The notes: generated by a model from the letters alone, not told the origin. DNA of 64,000 bases from Comamonas sp. B21-038 (GCF_022387135.1 NZ_CP092462.1:3224001-3288000); one strand, 5' to 3'. Shown: positions 49,875 to 63,084, numbered from the stretch's first letter. Numbers and translations: made by a program.

Positions 49875-52391
49875 TCACACGGCCTCGCGCAAGGTCACGA
49901 CGACCGGGCGGCGCAGCACCTCGCGCAGGCCCCACCAGCCGGCCACCAGCGCCAGCAACGCACCGCTGACACCGCCGGCCAGCGGCACCCACCAGCGTGG
50001 CACCCAGACAAAGTCGAACACGAACCGGGCCAGCGCCCAGCCGATGGCCATGGCCACCACGCTGGCCAGCACACCGGCCAGCAGCCCGACGCCGGCCAGC
50101 TCGGCCCGTTGCACCTGCTGCAGCAACTGGCTGCGTGCGCCCACGGCCCGCATGATCGCGTACTCACGGGCGCGCTCCTCGCGCGTCGCGGTGATTGCGG
50201 CAAACAGCACCACCAGGCCTGCGGCCAGCGTGAATCCGAACAGGAACTCCACCGCGCGGATGACCTGGCCCAGCACCTGCTGGAGCTGGGCCACGGTGGC
50301 GCGCAGGTCGACGTTGGTGATGTTGGGAAACTCGCGCACCAGCGCATTGTCAAAGCCCGGGACGTCTGGCGCGCGGTAGGCGGCCAGGTAGGTCACGGCG
50401 ACATCATCCATCTTCGCGACCGGGTACATCACGAAGAAGTTCGCGCGCATCGATCCCCAGTCCACCTTGCGCAGGCTGGTGATCCTGCTCTCGTGCTGCA
50501 CGCCGCCCATGTCAAACAGCAGGCGGTCGCCGATTTTCAGGCCCAGCGTTTCGGCAATACCTTCTTCGACACTGACGCCCCCCGCCTCGCCCGGCGTCCA
50601 CCGGCCCTGCACGATCTGGTTGTGCTCCTGCAGCACATCGCTGTGGGAGATGTTGAACTCGCGGTCGACCAGGCGCTTGGCGCGGTCTTCGCTGTAGTCG
50701 CCCGGGCCCACGTCCCTGCCATTGATCTGGATGAGGCGGCCGCGCACCATCGGGTACCAGTCCCATTTGTCGATGCCGGCCTGGCGCAGCCGCTGCTGGA
50801 AGGCGTCGGCCTGGTCCGGCAGGATGTTGATGACAAAGCGGTTCATTGCATCGGGCGGCGTCGTCTGCCGCCAGGTCTGGATCAGGTCGGTGCGCAGCAG
50901 CACCAGCAGCACCAAGGCCATCAGGCCGACAGCCAGGCTGCTGACCTGGACCACGGCAAACCAGGGCCGGGCGGCCACCTGGCGGGTGGCCAGCAACAGC
51001 CAGCGTGGCGCCGTGCGCTCGTTCACCCCACGGCGCAGCAGCGCAATCGCCGCCGCGCTGAGCAGGCCAAACAGGACGATGGCCATCGCAAAACCACCGA
51101 CCGCAATGCCGCCGAGCTTGGCATCGCCACTGACCAGCAGCAGCAGGGCCGCAAAACCCAGCACCCCCAGCAGCAGCACCGAGGCCGACGCCGGGCGCAG
51201 GGCACCCAGGTCACGCCGCAGCACGCGCAGCGGTGGCACCTGGGCCAGCTGCAGCACCGGTGGCAGGCCAAAGGCCAGCAGCAAGGTCATGCCCATGCCC
51301 ACACCCATCACCAGGGGCCAGCCGCTGGCAGCGGGCAAGGTCACGGCCAGCAAGCCCGCCATCAGCCAGACAAACAGGTAGTGCATCGCATAGCCCAGCG
51401 CGACGCCCAGCAGGCTGGCCGCCAGGCCGACAATGACGAACTCGACCACATAGGCGCCGGCAATGGCGCGCTGGCCCAGGCCCAGCACCCGCAGGAGTGC
51501 CGCGCCGTTGAGGTGGGCACTGGCAAAGGTGCGCGCCGCCAGCGCCACGGCCACGGCCGACAGCAGCGCGGCCAGCAAGGCCACCAGGTTCAGGAATTTC
51601 TGCGCCCGCTCCAGGGTCTGCTCCATCTCGGGCCGGCCGCTTTGCAGCGACTCGATGCGCACGCCATGCGTATGCGGCTGGGCCACTTCGGTCTCGGCCC
51701 ATTGCAGAAACTGCGCTGCTGCTGCGGGCTCACCGGCCACCGCAAAGCGGTACAGCAAACGGCTGGCGGGTTGTACCAGACCGGTCGCAGCCAGGTCGCT
51801 CCAGTCCAGCATCACGCGCGGAGAAAAGCCCAGAAATCCCGCCCCCCGGTCCGGCTCGATCGTCAGCACCCGGCCAATCGTGAAGCGCTTGTCTCCAAGC
51901 CACAGCACCGAACCGGTCTTGAGCGCCAGCGCCTCCAGCAAGCTCGGGTCCACCCAGACTTCGCCCGGCGCCGGAAGGTCGCGGGTGGCGCTATCGGGCT
52001 GGCCGGCAGCCGCTGCGGTGCGCAGGCTGCCGCGCAACGGGTAGCCGGCCTGCACCGCCTTGAGGCCAACGAGGCGGGATTCACCGCCATCGGCATCGTC
52101 CGCGCGGGCCATCGTCGGAAAGGTCACCGTCGTGACGCCCTGCAGCCCCAGCGCCTGGGCCTTGTCGCTGAAAGCCGCTGGTGTGCGGTTGTCGCTGACC
52201 ACCACGACATCGCCGCCCAGCAGCTGGCTGGCATCGCGCTGCAGCCCTGCCTGCAGGCGGTCGGAGAAAAAGCTCACGGACGTCAGCGCCGCCACGGCCA
52301 ACGCCACCGCCACCAACAGCAGGCGCAGCTCACCGGCGCGCCAGTCGCGCAGCAATTGGCGCCAGCCCAGCGCAAAAAAGTTGTGTTTCAT
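49875..52391 (-). CDS. FtsX-like ABC transporter permease (YbbP type)
   Basis: An 838-residue inner-membrane protein with the FtsX permease fold in two halves. Helices are evident at the N-terminus (LRLLLVAVALAVAALTSVSF), in the middle (FLNLVALLAALLSAVAVALA) and at the end. A large periplasmic region (about 40-270) matches MacB-like domains. It resembles YbbP, which works with an ATPase such as YbbA; no ATPase gene is adjacent. Substrate is unknown. Confidence 0.9.
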   Translation of the reverse strand: MKHNFFALGWRQLLRDWRAGELRLLLVAVALAVAALTSVSFFSDRLQAGLQRDASQLLGGDVVVVSDNRTPAAFSDKAQALGLQGVTTVTFPTMARADDADGGESRLVGLKAVQAGYPLRGSLRTAAAAGQPDSATRDLPAPGEVWVDPSLLEALALKTGSVLWLGDKRFTIGRVLTIEPDRGAGFLGFSPRVMLDWSDLAATGLVQPASRLLYRFAVAGEPAAAAQFLQWAETEVAQPHTHGVRIESLQSGRPEMEQTLERAQKFLNLVALLAALLSAVAVALAARTFASAHLNGAALLRVLGLGQRAIAGAYVVEFVIVGLAASLLGVALGYAMHYLFVWLMAGLLAVTLPAASGWPLVMGVGMGMTLLLAFGLPPVLQLAQVPPLRVLRRDLGALRPASASVLLLGVLGFAALLLLVSGDAKLGGIAVGGFAMAIVLFGLLSAAAIALLRRGVNERTAPRWLLLATRQVAARPWFAVVQVSSLAVGLMALVLLVLLRTDLIQTWRQTTPPDAMNRFVINILPDQADAFQQRLRQAGIDKWDWYPMVRGRLIQINGRDVGPGDYSEDRAKRLVDREFNISHSDVLQEHNQIVQGRWTPGEAGGVSVEEGIAETLGLKIGDRLLFDMGGVQHESRITSLRKVDWGSMRANFFVMYPVAKMDDVAVTYLAAYRAPDVPGFDNALVREFPNITNVDLRATVAQLQQVLGQVIRAVEFLFGFTLAAGLVVLFAAITATREERAREYAIMRAVGARSQLLQQVQRAELAGVGLLAGVLASVVAMAIGWALARFVFDFVWVPRWWVPLAGGVSGALLALVAGWWGLREVLRRPVVVTLREAV

Positions 52392-52588
52392 GCAGCAAAC
52401 ATAACTGATGCGCGTTTACCCCCAGCCCTGGCCGGAATTGCGCGCGGAAACGCGCGCTGGCAGCCAGCCGCCCCCGGGCAACGGAGATTTCGTAGACGGC
52501 CTCCAATGGCTCCATTGAAAGAGATGATCCCCAACACGGCGATTGCGAGTTACGATATGAAACAACGTTCTCTCAACGAGCCAACCCT

Positions 52589-53614
52589 ATGCAAGCCTTG
52601 ATTTCACAATTGGGCCAGACCTTTGCCAAAGCTCGCAGTTTGGAGGAGCTGACGCGCCCCCTGCTGGAGATGCTGCAAAAAGTCACCAGTCTGGAATCCA
52701 CCTACCTCACCCGCATTGATCTGGGCCAGCGCGTCCAGCAGGTGCTGTTCGCGCGCAATACCCAGAGCCTGCAGATTCCCGAGAACCTGAGCGTGCCCTG
52801 GGAAGACACCCTGTGCAAACGTGCCATCGACGAGAACCGCCTCTACACCGATGATGTGGGCACGATCTGGGGCGACTCGCAGGCCGCGCGGGCACTGGGA
52901 ATCCAGACCTATGCCAACACCCCCGTGCACCTGTCGGACGGTGCGCTGTACGGCACGCTGTGCGGTGCCAGTGCGAAGCGCCAACCGCTGCAGCGCGACA
53001 CCCAGGACGTCATGCGCCTGTTTGCCCAGTTCCTGGGCCAGCAGGTCGAGCGCGAGCAGCTGCTGGTCCAGATCCAGGTGCAGAACGAAGAGCTGCAACG
53101 GCTGGCCCGCACCGATGCGTTGACCGGCCTGCCCAACCGCCGCGCATTGATCGAGCAGCTCGGCCAGCTGCAGGCCATAGCCCGCCGCCAGGAGCGCTAT
53201 GTGCTCGTCGGCATGATCGACATGGATGGCTTCAAGGCCATCAACGACGGCTACGGCCATGAGGCGGGTGACCGCTTCTTGCAACTGCTGGCCGACCAGA
53301 TGCGCGAAGCGATGCGCGGCTCGGACCTGGTTGCGCGCCAGGGCGGCGATGAATTCGCCTTTGCCGGTCTGGGCCCGTTTCTGAGCGAGCCCGTCGCACC
53401 GGCCCTCAACGAAACGCAGGCGCGCCTGTTTGCCAGCACCCGCGCCGAGGCCCTGTGCCTGGGCCAGGGCGTGAGCCTGAACTACCAGGGTGCCAGTGTG
53501 GGCCTGGTGGCGGTGACGCCGGACACCGATGCGGACAGTGCGCTACAGCAAGCCGACCTGGCGATGTACCAGACTAAGCAGGCCCGCAAAGCGCGCAATG
53601 CGGTCGTTGCCTGA
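52589..53614 (+). CDS. Diguanylate cyclase with GAF sensor domain
   Basis: A 341-residue cytoplasmic protein. A GAF-like sensor spans residues 5-150 (ENLSVPWEDTLCKRAIDENR). The GGDEF domain begins at RTDALTGLPNRRAL, with the metal Asp in GMIDMDGFKAINDGYGH. The catalytic motif GGDEF is intact. RGSD lies five residues before it, the position of an inhibitory I-site, so product feedback is likely. The enzyme would make cyclic di-GMP in response to an unknown signal. Confidence 0.92.
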   Translation: MQALISQLGQTFAKARSLEELTRPLLEMLQKVTSLESTYLTRIDLGQRVQQVLFARNTQSLQIPENLSVPWEDTLCKRAIDENRLYTDDVGTIWGDSQAARALGIQTYANTPVHLSDGALYGTLCGASAKRQPLQRDTQDVMRLFAQFLGQQVEREQLLVQIQVQNEELQRLARTDALTGLPNRRALIEQLGQLQAIARRQERYVLVGMIDMDGFKAINDGYGHEAGDRFLQLLADQMREAMRGSDLVARQGGDEFAFAGLGPFLSEPVAPALNETQARLFASTRAEALCLGQGVSLNYQGASVGLVAVTPDTDADSALQQADLAMYQTKQARKARNAVVA

Positions 53615-53658
53615 GTGCTGAGACGGCGCCCAGGCCAGCGGACATAGCGAGACGCTGC

Positions 53659-53948
53659 TCAAGCCTCGGCGATCTGCGCCGCGGCCACGGCGCCAGCGGC
53701 CGTCAAGGCCAGCATCCAGCGCCCTTCCGATGCGTCAGCCACCACCCAAGCGGGTTGCTGGGCTTGCTGCAGGCGCCCGTTGAGCATGGCCAGCTCGCGC
53801 AACACGCTGCTGGCAGGGGCATCCAGACATTTGGCGATGCGCACCAGCGCCACCGCCTGCCCGGCGCGGGCCTGCTGCTCCTGCGCCAAGGCCTGCACCA
53901 TGCGCTGCGCCAGCGGCGAGAGCTCCGGCAGAGCGGTGCGCCACTCCA

Positions 53949-53952
<4 letters not shown>
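53659..53952 (-). CDS. Small helical protein, probably a winged-helix domain
   Basis: A 97-residue protein that I do not recognise by name. The region VALVRIAKCLDAPASSVLRE with LAMLNGRLQQ resembles a winged helix-turn-helix, and the end is Ala-rich. Its start overlaps the fdhF stop (ATGA), so it is translated with FdhF. It may be a regulator or assembly partner of the oxidoreductase. Confidence 0.65.
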
Positions 53953-56240
<2,288 letters not shown>

Positions 56241-56324
56241 GGCAGAGGCTCGGTGTAGCCCTGCATTTCAACCCGCTGCCCGCCCCGCGTCAAATTCAAT
56301 GCCGCAATGCCGGCATTCGCAAAA

Positions 56325-57287
56325 CTATGCTTGGTCTGGCGGGGCCGCTGCCAAGGCGCCGGCATGCTGCAGGCACTGCTGCTGCCATTCGTCCTGCGCC
56401 ATCAGCGCGCGCGCCGCCTCCATCGCGGGCATGCCCTGCTGCGATTGCTGGTAGAGAAAGGCGACCTCGCTCTCGACCACCGGCTCCACCAGCGGCCAGG
56501 CGCGCAGGCCAGGTGTGTGCCGCACGGTGGCCAACACGGCGCCCGGAACGATGCTGGCCACCTGGCCCTCGCCCACCGCCTGTAGCAGGGCCTGGACAGA
56601 ATTGGTCTCCATGGCAGGCTGCACCAGCACGCCGACGGCCAAAAAGCTGCGCTCGACGATCTGGCGGTTGTGCATGTCGGGCGTCAGCAGGCACAGCGGC
56701 TGCTGCGCGGCCTGAGCCCAGCGCAGCGGCTCGGCGGCATGCAGGGTATCGCCCACGCAGGCATGGTGCGGCGCCGCTTGCAACAGGTAGTAGTGTTCCT
56801 GGTACTGGGGCGCGCAATGGGTGCGCGGGCGGCGGATGCGGTCGCTGTAGCCCAGCGCCAGGTCCAGGCTCAATTCTTCGAGGCCGCGTTCAATATCGGG
56901 GGAACTCATCGCATGCAGCGCCGGCACCAGGCCCGGGTGCTGGCGGCGCAGCAGGCTGGCAAAGCGCAGCAGCATCGGCATGGCCGTGGGCACGGCCGCC
57001 ATGCGCAGCTGCCCTTGCAACTGCCCTGCCTGGGCGCTCAGGCGCTGGCGCAGGCGCGCCTCACTCTGCAGCATCTCCAGACCGGTCTGCAGCACCTGCT
57101 CGCCCTCGGGCGTGAAGCCGGCAAACACCCGGCCCCGGCGCACGATGGCCACGCCAAACTCGGCCTCCAGCGCACGCAGCGCATTGGACAGTGCCGGCTG
57201 GGTGATATGGCAGGCCTGGGCTGCCCTTGCGAAATGGCCATGCGCATGGAGCGCGGCCAGATAACGCATGGCAGCGAGCAGGTTCAT
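56325..57287 (-). CDS. LysR-family regulator beside fdhF
   Basis: A 320-residue LysR protein. The helix-turn-helix is in HFARAAQACHITQPALSNAL. The binding domain follows (LDLALGYSDRIRRPRTHCAP, METNSVQALLQAVGEGQVAS). It shares the strand with fdhF and sits just upstream of it, so it may regulate it. Its start overlaps the apbC stop (TGATG), hinting at coupled translation. Confidence 0.9.
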   Translation of the reverse strand: MNLLAAMRYLAALHAHGHFARAAQACHITQPALSNALRALEAEFGVAIVRRGRVFAGFTPEGEQVLQTGLEMLQSEARLRQRLSAQAGQLQGQLRMAAVPTAMPMLLRFASLLRRQHPGLVPALHAMSSPDIERGLEELSLDLALGYSDRIRRPRTHCAPQYQEHYYLLQAAPHHACVGDTLHAAEPLRWAQAAQQPLCLLTPDMHNRQIVERSFLAVGVLVQPAMETNSVQALLQAVGEGQVASIVPGAVLATVRHTPGLRAWPLVEPVVESEVAFLYQQSQQGMPAMEAARALMAQDEWQQQCLQHAGALAAAPPDQA

Positions 57288-58378
57288 CAGGTGTTGCTGC
57301 TGACGGAGATGGTCGGGAACTTCGACGAGAAGTCCTTGGCCTGCTGCGCGATCTTGACCGCGATGCTGCGGGCCACCTGCTTGTAGATGGCCGCCACTTC
57401 GCTGTCAGGCGCCGCCACCACGGTGGGGGTACCGCTGTCCGCCTGCTCGCGGATCTGCATCGACAGCGGCAGCGCACCGAGGTAGTCGAGCTGGTAGTCG
57501 GCCGCCATATGCTTGCCGCCATCGGCGCCAAAGATATGTTCCACATGGCCGCAGTTGGTGCAGACATGCATCGCCATGTTCTCGATCACGCCCAGGAGCG
57601 GCACACCCACCTTCTCGAACATCTTGATGCCCTTGCGCGCATCGAGCAACGCGATGTCCTGCGGCGTGGTGACGATCACCGCACCGGTCAGCGGCACGCG
57701 CTGGCTCAGGGTCAGCTGGATGTCGCCGGTGCCCGGTGGCATGTCGATCAGCAGGTAGTCGAGGCCGGCCCAGTTGGTCTGGCGCAGCATCTGCTCCAGC
57801 GCCTGCACGGCCATCGGGCCGCGCCAGATCATCGCCTGGTCCTGGTCGACCAGCAGGCCGATCGACATCACCTGCACGCCATGGTTGAGCTTGGGCTCCA
57901 TGGTCTTGCCATCGCTGCTCTCGGGCTTGCCGTCCACGCCCATCATCATCGTCTGGCTGGGGCCGTAGATATCGGCATCCAGCACGCCGACGCTTGCGCC
58001 CTCGGCCGCCAGCGCCAGCGCCAGGTTGGCGGTGGTGGTGCTCTTGCCCACGCCGCCCTTGCCCGATGCGACGGCAATGATGTTCTTCACACCGGGGATC
58101 AGCGGCACACCGCGCTGCACGGCATGCGTGATCACCTTGTTGCTGATGGTCACCGAGACGTTTTCGACGCCCGGCACCGCCTTGGCAGCCGCCACGAACT
58201 GGCTGCGCAACTGCGGCACCAGACTTTTGGCGGGGTAGCCCATCTCCACATCAAAGGCGACATCGCCGCCATGGATCTGGAGGTTGCGCACGGCACGCGT
58301 GCTGACAAAATCTTTGCCCGTATGCGGGTCTTGAACGCTGGCCAGCGCGGCCAGTAGCGCGGTTTCGGTCACTGTCAT
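57287..58378 (-). CDS. apbC: Iron-sulfur cluster carrier protein ApbC (Mrp)
   Basis: A 363-residue P-loop ATPase of the Mrp/NBP35 family that binds and transfers Fe-S clusters. An N-terminal MIP18-like (DUF59) domain (LLAALASVQDPHTGKDFVST) precedes the deviant Walker A IAVASGKGGVGKSTTTANLA. The Cys pair CTNCGH binds the cluster. The start at 58378 (MTVTETALL) is preferred; the open frame extends further upstream but lacks homology features. Confidence 0.95.
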   Translation of the reverse strand: MTVTETALLAALASVQDPHTGKDFVSTRAVRNLQIHGGDVAFDVEMGYPAKSLVPQLRSQFVAAAKAVPGVENVSVTISNKVITHAVQRGVPLIPGVKNIIAVASGKGGVGKSTTTANLALALAAEGASVGVLDADIYGPSQTMMMGVDGKPESSDGKTMEPKLNHGVQVMSIGLLVDQDQAMIWRGPMAVQALEQMLRQTNWAGLDYLLIDMPPGTGDIQLTLSQRVPLTGAVIVTTPQDIALLDARKGIKMFEKVGVPLLGVIENMAMHVCTNCGHVEHIFGADGGKHMAADYQLDYLGALPLSMQIREQADSGTPTVVAAPDSEVAAIYKQVARSIAVKIAQQAKDFSSKFPTISVSSNT

Positions 58379-58486
58379 CGTGTTTTCTATTCCTGAGACA
58401 GCAATAAGTCTAGCGAACCGCGCTTGCCCTTGCGAACCAGCGACAATCTGGGCTTTTCCCCTGCACCTCTTGAAAGACCTGCACCC

Positions 58487-59068
58487 GTGAAACTGAAAAT
58501 GGCCGAGAACTCCGTGTTTGCGATCTTGCTGCGCTCGTCGTGGTGGATCAGTGTGGTGGTCGGAGCCATCATCGTGGTGCTGTGCCTGGCGCTGCTGCCC
58601 AAGGACATCCGCTTTGTCGGCGCAGCCGGCAGCCTGCCATTCTTCGTGATCGGCGCCTTGGCCGCCAAGCGCCAGTGGAACCAGCCCAGCGCGGCGGCCA
58701 GCCAGGCGCTGCTGGCGCAGGCCAGCGCCCTGTCCAGCCGCGACATGCAGGCCTGGCTGAGCCGCGCCTGGCAGGCCGAAGGCTATACCGTCACCCCGGT
58801 GCAGCAAGGCGCCGCCGATCTGCAGCTGGCGCGCAACGGCCAGACCACCCTGGTGCAAACCAAGCGCAGCAAGGCCGGCGTACATGGCATCGAGCCCCTG
58901 CGCGCGCTGCATGAGACCGCCAGCCAGGCGGGCGCCGCCAGCGTCTATGTGCTGCTGCAAGGCGAGCTCAGTGACAACGCGCGCACGTTTGCCCGTGACC
59001 AGAAAATCGTGCTGCTGCAGAACCTGGAACTGGCGACCTTGCTGAAAAAGGCGGCGGCGAAAGCCTGA
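58487..59068 (+). CDS. Membrane-anchored Mrr-like restriction-endonuclease-fold protein
   Basis: A 193-residue protein with two N-terminal transmembrane helices (SSWWISVVVGAIIVVLCLAL and SLPFFVIGALAA). A soluble domain of the Mrr_cat type follows: LSRAWQAEGYTVTPVQQGAA, ADLQLARNGQTTLVQTKRSK and YVLLQGELSDNART. The D-(x)n-QTK pattern fits the nuclease D-QxK motif. GTG 58487 is chosen because VKLKMAEN matches my recollection of relatives; ATG 58499 is possible. It is divergent from apbC. A role at the membrane is unknown. Confidence 0.8.
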   Translation: MKLKMAENSVFAILLRSSWWISVVVGAIIVVLCLALLPKDIRFVGAAGSLPFFVIGALAAKRQWNQPSAAASQALLAQASALSSRDMQAWLSRAWQAEGYTVTPVQQGAADLQLARNGQTTLVQTKRSKAGVHGIEPLRALHETASQAGAASVYVLLQGELSDNARTFARDQKIVLLQNLELATLLKKAAAKA

Positions 59069-59130
59069 CGATGGGGCATTGCGGATAGCGCAGCGACAGC
59101 GCCACTTGGCGCAGCACCCCCGTTTCGGCT

Positions 59131-60408
59131 ATGGTGCTGCCCATGTCTCCCGCTCTGCACTACAGCCCCCATTCCGCTGCCACCGCCATCGTGCTGTCGG
59201 GGGGCGGCGCGCGCGCCGCCTACCAGGTAGGGGTGTTGCAGGCGCTGTCGCGCCTGCGCCAGAACGCCGGGGCCGACCATGCGCCCACGCCTTTCCCGAT
59301 AGCAGTAGGCACCTCGGCAGGCGCGATCAATGCGGCCGGCCTGGCCTGTGGCGCTGAGCATTTCGACCTGGCGGTGCAGCGCCTCTCGCGGGTGTGGCGT
59401 AACTTCTCCACCAGCCAGGTCTACCGTGCCGATGCCTTTGGGGTCATGCGCAGCGGGGCGCGCTGGCTCAGCCTGCTGACCCTGGGCTGGGCGCTGACCC
59501 GCTGGCACCACAGCAAACCCCGCTCGCTGCTGGACAACGCCCCGCTGCTGGAGCTGCTGCAGGCCGAGCTGCCCCTGGAGAAAATCCCCCATTTGCTGCG
59601 CAAAGGCACGCTGTCGGCGTTGGCCATCACCGCATCGAGCTACACCACCGGCGAGCACATCACCTTCTACGAAGCCGGCCCCCATGTCCCCAGCTGGTCG
59701 CGCACGCAGCGCCGCGCCATCCAGGACCGCATCAGCCACCAGCACCTGATGGCCTCGTCGTCGATCCCCTTCATCTTCCCGCCCGCCGAGCTGATGCTGC
59801 GCGGCCAGTACAACTACCTGGGCGACGGCGCGATGCGCCAGACCGCGCCGCTCGCCCCTGCGGTGCATCTGGGCGCCCAGCGCATTGTGGTGGTCGGTGT
59901 GGGCCGCTCGCACGAGGTGCTGAACCTGCCCCAGGGTGAGCACCCGCCGTTCCCGTCGCTGGCCCAGGTGGCCGGCCATGCACTGTCCACGATCTTTCTC
60001 GATGCACTGTCGGTCGATGTGGAGCGGGCCCAGCGCATCAACCACACCTTGAGCCTGATCCCCGAGGCCGAGCGTGCCCGCAGCGCACTGCGGCCGCTCG
60101 ATCTGCTGGTGATCACGCCGTCGCAGTCGCTGGATGCGCTGGCGCTGGCGCACCTGCAGGAGCTGCCCACGCCGGTGCGGGCGCTGCTGGGTGCAATGGG
60201 CGTGTCGGTGCACAGCCAGAATGTTGGCAGCGCTGCGCTGGCCAGCTACCTGCTGTTCGAGCCGGGCTACACCCGGGCGCTGATGGCGCTGGGCCGGGCC
60301 GACACGATGGCGCGGCGCGACGAGGTCTGCACCTTTTTCGGCTGGGGCAGCCGGCCGGCAGGCCCTGCCAATCCCCTGGTCGCGCCATCTGGCCCGGTAA
60401 GCGCCTAG
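59131..60408 (+). CDS. Patatin-like phospholipase
   Basis: A 425-residue patatin-fold lipid acyl hydrolase. The oxyanion loop is [19 protein letters not shown], the nucleophile Ser is in [12 protein letters not shown] (GxSxG), and the catalytic Asp is in [13 protein letters not shown]. No signal peptide is present, so it is cytoplasmic or peripheral. ATG 59131 or 59143 (MSPALHY) could be the start. Substrate is likely a phospholipid. Confidence 0.92.
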   Translation: MVLPMSPALHYSPHSAATAIVLSGGGARAAYQVGVLQALSRLRQNAGADHAPTPFPIAVGTSAGAINAAGLACGAEHFDLAVQRLSRVWRNFSTSQVYRADAFGVMRSGARWLSLLTLGWALTRWHHSKPRSLLDNAPLLELLQAELPLEKIPHLLRKGTLSALAITASSYTTGEHITFYEAGPHVPSWSRTQRRAIQDRISHQHLMASSSIPFIFPPAELMLRGQYNYLGDGAMRQTAPLAPAVHLGAQRIVVVGVGRSHEVLNLPQGEHPPFPSLAQVAGHALSTIFLDALSVDVERAQRINHTLSLIPEAERARSALRPLDLLVITPSQSLDALALAHLQELPTPVRALLGAMGVSVHSQNVGSAALASYLLFEPGYTRALMALGRADTMARRDEVCTFFGWGSRPAGPANPLVAPSGPVSA

Positions 60409-60529
60409 AATTGGCCGGTTCTGGAGCGCCCGCGGGCGCGAGGGCTGGCCATGCCGCCCTCCCTGTGACCAGAATCCGCAACGGCCACCGGCCTGCGTCC
60501 TCTCTGTGATTAGAAAGTTCCGCAACCCT

Positions 60530-62680
60530 ATGTCTCAACGAAAGATTTTCGTCACCACCGCCCTGCCGTATGCCAACGGCAACTTCCACATCGGTCACAT
60601 CATGGAATACATCCAGGCCGATACCTGGGTGCGTGCGCAGCGAATGCAGGGCAATGCGGTCAACTTTGTCGGCGCCGATGACGCCCATGGCGCGCCGATC
60701 ATGATTGCCGCCGAAAAAGCCGGCAAGACGCCACAGCAGTTTGTCGCCGACATCGCCGCCGGCCGCAAGCAGTACCTCGACGGCTTCCATATCGGTTTTG
60801 ACAACTGGAGCAATACCGACAGCCCCGAGAACCACGAGCTGTCCAAGCAGATCTACCTGGACCTGAAGGCCGCCGGCTTTATCGAGACGCGCACCATCGA
60901 GCAGTTCTTCGACCCTGAGAAGAACATGTTCCTGCCCGACCGTTTCATCAAGGGCGAATGCCCCCGCTGCCACGCCAAGGACCAGTACGGCGACAACTGC
61001 GAAGTCTGCAGCTCCGTCTATGCGCCCACCGATCTGGTCAACCCCTACTCGGCGCTGTCCGGCGCCAAGCCGGTGATGAAGAGCTCGGAGCATTTCTTCT
61101 TCAAGCTGTCCGACCCGCGCGCGGTCGAGTTCCTGACCCAGTGGACCCAGGACGGCCAGCATGTGCAGCCCGAGGTGGCCGCCAAGATCAAGGAATGGTT
61201 CGGCGTGCGCACCAACCCCGATGGCTCGACCAGCGAAGGCCTGGACGACTGGGACATCTCGCGCGATGCGCCCTACTTTGGCATCGAGATCCCGGATGCA
61301 CCAGGCAAGTACTTCTATGTCTGGCTGGATGCGCCGGTGGGCTACCTGGCCTCGCTGAAGAACCTGCTGGCCCAGCGTGGCGAGGACTACGACGCCTACA
61401 TGGCCGATCCGGCGCTGGAGCAGTACCACTTCATCGGCAAGGACATCATCACCTTCCACACCCTGTTCTGGCCGGCGATGCTGAAGTTCAGCGGCCGCAA
61501 GACCCCCACCAAGATCTGCGTGCATGGCTTCCTGACCGTGAACAACGGCGAGAAGATGAGCAAGAGCCGTGGCACCGGCCTCGATCCGCTCAAGTACCTG
61601 GCCCTCAAGATGAACCCCGAGTGGCTGCGCTACTACCTGGGCGCCAAGCTCAACGGCAAGAACGAAGACGTCGACTTCACCGCCGAAGACTTCATGCTGC
61701 GCGTCAACTCCGACCTGATCGGCAAGTACGTGAACATCGCCTCGCGCGCCGCCGGCTTTCTCAGCAAGCGCTTTGAAGGCCGCCTGGGCGAGGTGAGCGC
61801 CGACGGCCAGGAACTGCTGGCCCTGCTGCGCGCGCAAAAGGAGGCGATTGTGGCCGCCTACGAGGCACGCGACACCGCCCGCGCCGCCCGCGAGATCATG
61901 CAGCTGTGCGACAAGGTCAACAGCTATGTCGATGCCAACAAGCCCTGGGAGCTGGCCAAGAAGGACGGCATGGAGCAGCGTCTGCACGATGTCTGCACGG
62001 TCTGCATCGAAGCGTTCCGCATCTTGACCATCTACCTCAAGCCGATCCTGCCGGGTGTGGCTGCCGAAGTGGCGAACTTCCTGATCGTGCCGCCCGAGCA
62101 ATTTGCCGACGTGGACAAGCCGCTGGGCGCTGGCCACCAGATTGGCGTCTACCAGCATCTGATGCAACGGGTGGACCCGCTGCAGCTCGAAGCGCTGTTC
62201 GAAACCCCTGCCAGCCAGGAAAAGGCGGCGGCCGCTGCAGCGCCTGCCAAGGCCAAGAAGGCCGAGAAGAAAGCCGAAGCCGTGGTGGACCCGAACGCCC
62301 CCGGCGGCGAGCCGCTGGCCGAGACCATCGGCATCGACGACTTTGCCCGCATCGACCTGCGCATTGCCAGGATTGTCGAATGCAAGGCCGTGGAAGGCTC
62401 GACCAAGCTGCTGCAGCTGACCCTGGACGTTGGTGAAAAGGGTGAAGACGGCAAGCCCAAGACCCGCAATGTGTTCAGCGGCATCAGCAGCATGTACACG
62501 CCGGAGCAGCTGCAAGGCAAGCTCACCGTGCTGGTCGCCAACCTGGCGCCCCGCAAGATGAAGTTCGGCATCTCCGAAGGCATGGTGCTGGCCGCCAGCC
62601 ATGCCGACGAAAAGGCCCACCCTGGCATCTATGTGCTGGAGCCCTTCCCTGGCGCGCAGCCAGGCATGCGCATCCATTGA
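60530..62680 (+). CDS. metG: Methionyl-tRNA synthetase
   Basis: A 716-residue class I synthetase. The HIGH motif is [14 protein letters not shown], the zinc knuckle [17 protein letters not shown] is complete, and the KMSKS motif is [12 protein letters not shown] Lys/Ala-rich linker ([20 protein letters not shown]) leads to the C-terminal tRNA-binding domain ([20 protein letters not shown]). ATG 60530 ([14 protein letters not shown]) is chosen over GTG 60506. A CTAGAAT -10-like box lies near 60404. Confidence 0.97.
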   Translation: MSQRKIFVTTALPYANGNFHIGHIMEYIQADTWVRAQRMQGNAVNFVGADDAHGAPIMIAAEKAGKTPQQFVADIAAGRKQYLDGFHIGFDNWSNTDSPENHELSKQIYLDLKAAGFIETRTIEQFFDPEKNMFLPDRFIKGECPRCHAKDQYGDNCEVCSSVYAPTDLVNPYSALSGAKPVMKSSEHFFFKLSDPRAVEFLTQWTQDGQHVQPEVAAKIKEWFGVRTNPDGSTSEGLDDWDISRDAPYFGIEIPDAPGKYFYVWLDAPVGYLASLKNLLAQRGEDYDAYMADPALEQYHFIGKDIITFHTLFWPAMLKFSGRKTPTKICVHGFLTVNNGEKMSKSRGTGLDPLKYLALKMNPEWLRYYLGAKLNGKNEDVDFTAEDFMLRVNSDLIGKYVNIASRAAGFLSKRFEGRLGEVSADGQELLALLRAQKEAIVAAYEARDTARAAREIMQLCDKVNSYVDANKPWELAKKDGMEQRLHDVCTVCIEAFRILTIYLKPILPGVAAEVANFLIVPPEQFADVDKPLGAGHQIGVYQHLMQRVDPLQLEALFETPASQEKAAAAAAPAKAKKAEKKAEAVVDPNAPGGEPLAETIGIDDFARIDLRIARIVECKAVEGSTKLLQLTLDVGEKGEDGKPKTRNVFSGISSMYTPEQLQGKLTVLVANLAPRKMKFGISEGMVLAASHADEKAHPGIYVLEPFPGAQPGMRIH

Positions 62681-62685
62681 TCTCG

Positions 62686-63084
62686 ATGGCCGCTGACCGC
62701 CGCCTCCCCAAGCCCCTGCGCTCCCTGGCCGCAGGGGCTTTTTACTGCGCCTTGGCCATGCTGCTGGGCGGCTGCAGCGTCGTGGCAGTCGGCGCTGCGG
62801 CCGTCAGCGTGACCGCCTCGGCAGTGGGGCTGGCCGCCGATGCGGCGGTGGGCACTGTCAAGGTCGTAGGTAAGGGAGTAGGCAAGGCCTACGACATGGC
62901 GACCGGCGAGGAGCAGGACAACAGCGGCATAAGCGTGCGCTACCGGGAGCGCAGACCGGGCGAAACCTTCCCGCCGCAGCAGCCCACCGAGCCGCTAGCA
63001 ACGCAAACGCCCGCACCTACCCCTCCAATGCCGCCAGCCAGGCCTGCTGCGGGAGCAGAGACCACCATCCCCAACGGGCCCTGA
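62686..63084 (+). CDS. Small lipoprotein-like hypothetical protein
   Basis: A 132-residue protein starting at ATG 62686, five bases after the metG stop. The hydrophobic signal and lipobox end in LLGGC at about residue 27. The mature part is Ala/Val/Gly-rich (VAVGAAAVSVTASAVGLAAD) and then Pro-rich (TQTPAPTPPMPPARPAAGA). It resembles small membrane lipoproteins of unknown function. The first segment (about residues 30-60) could be a second membrane segment or glycine-zipper-like stretch. Confidence 0.75.
   Translation: MAADRRLPKPLRSLAAGAFYCALAMLLGGCSVVAVGAAAVSVTASAVGLAADAAVGTVKVVGKGVGKAYDMATGEEQDNSGISVRYRERRPGETFPPQQPTEPLATQTPAPTPPMPPARPAAGAETTIPNGP

Noticed and set aside
49737..52601. 954-codon plus-strand frame
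   Set aside because: It is antisense to the FtsX-type permease and rich in His/Gln/Arg without motifs.
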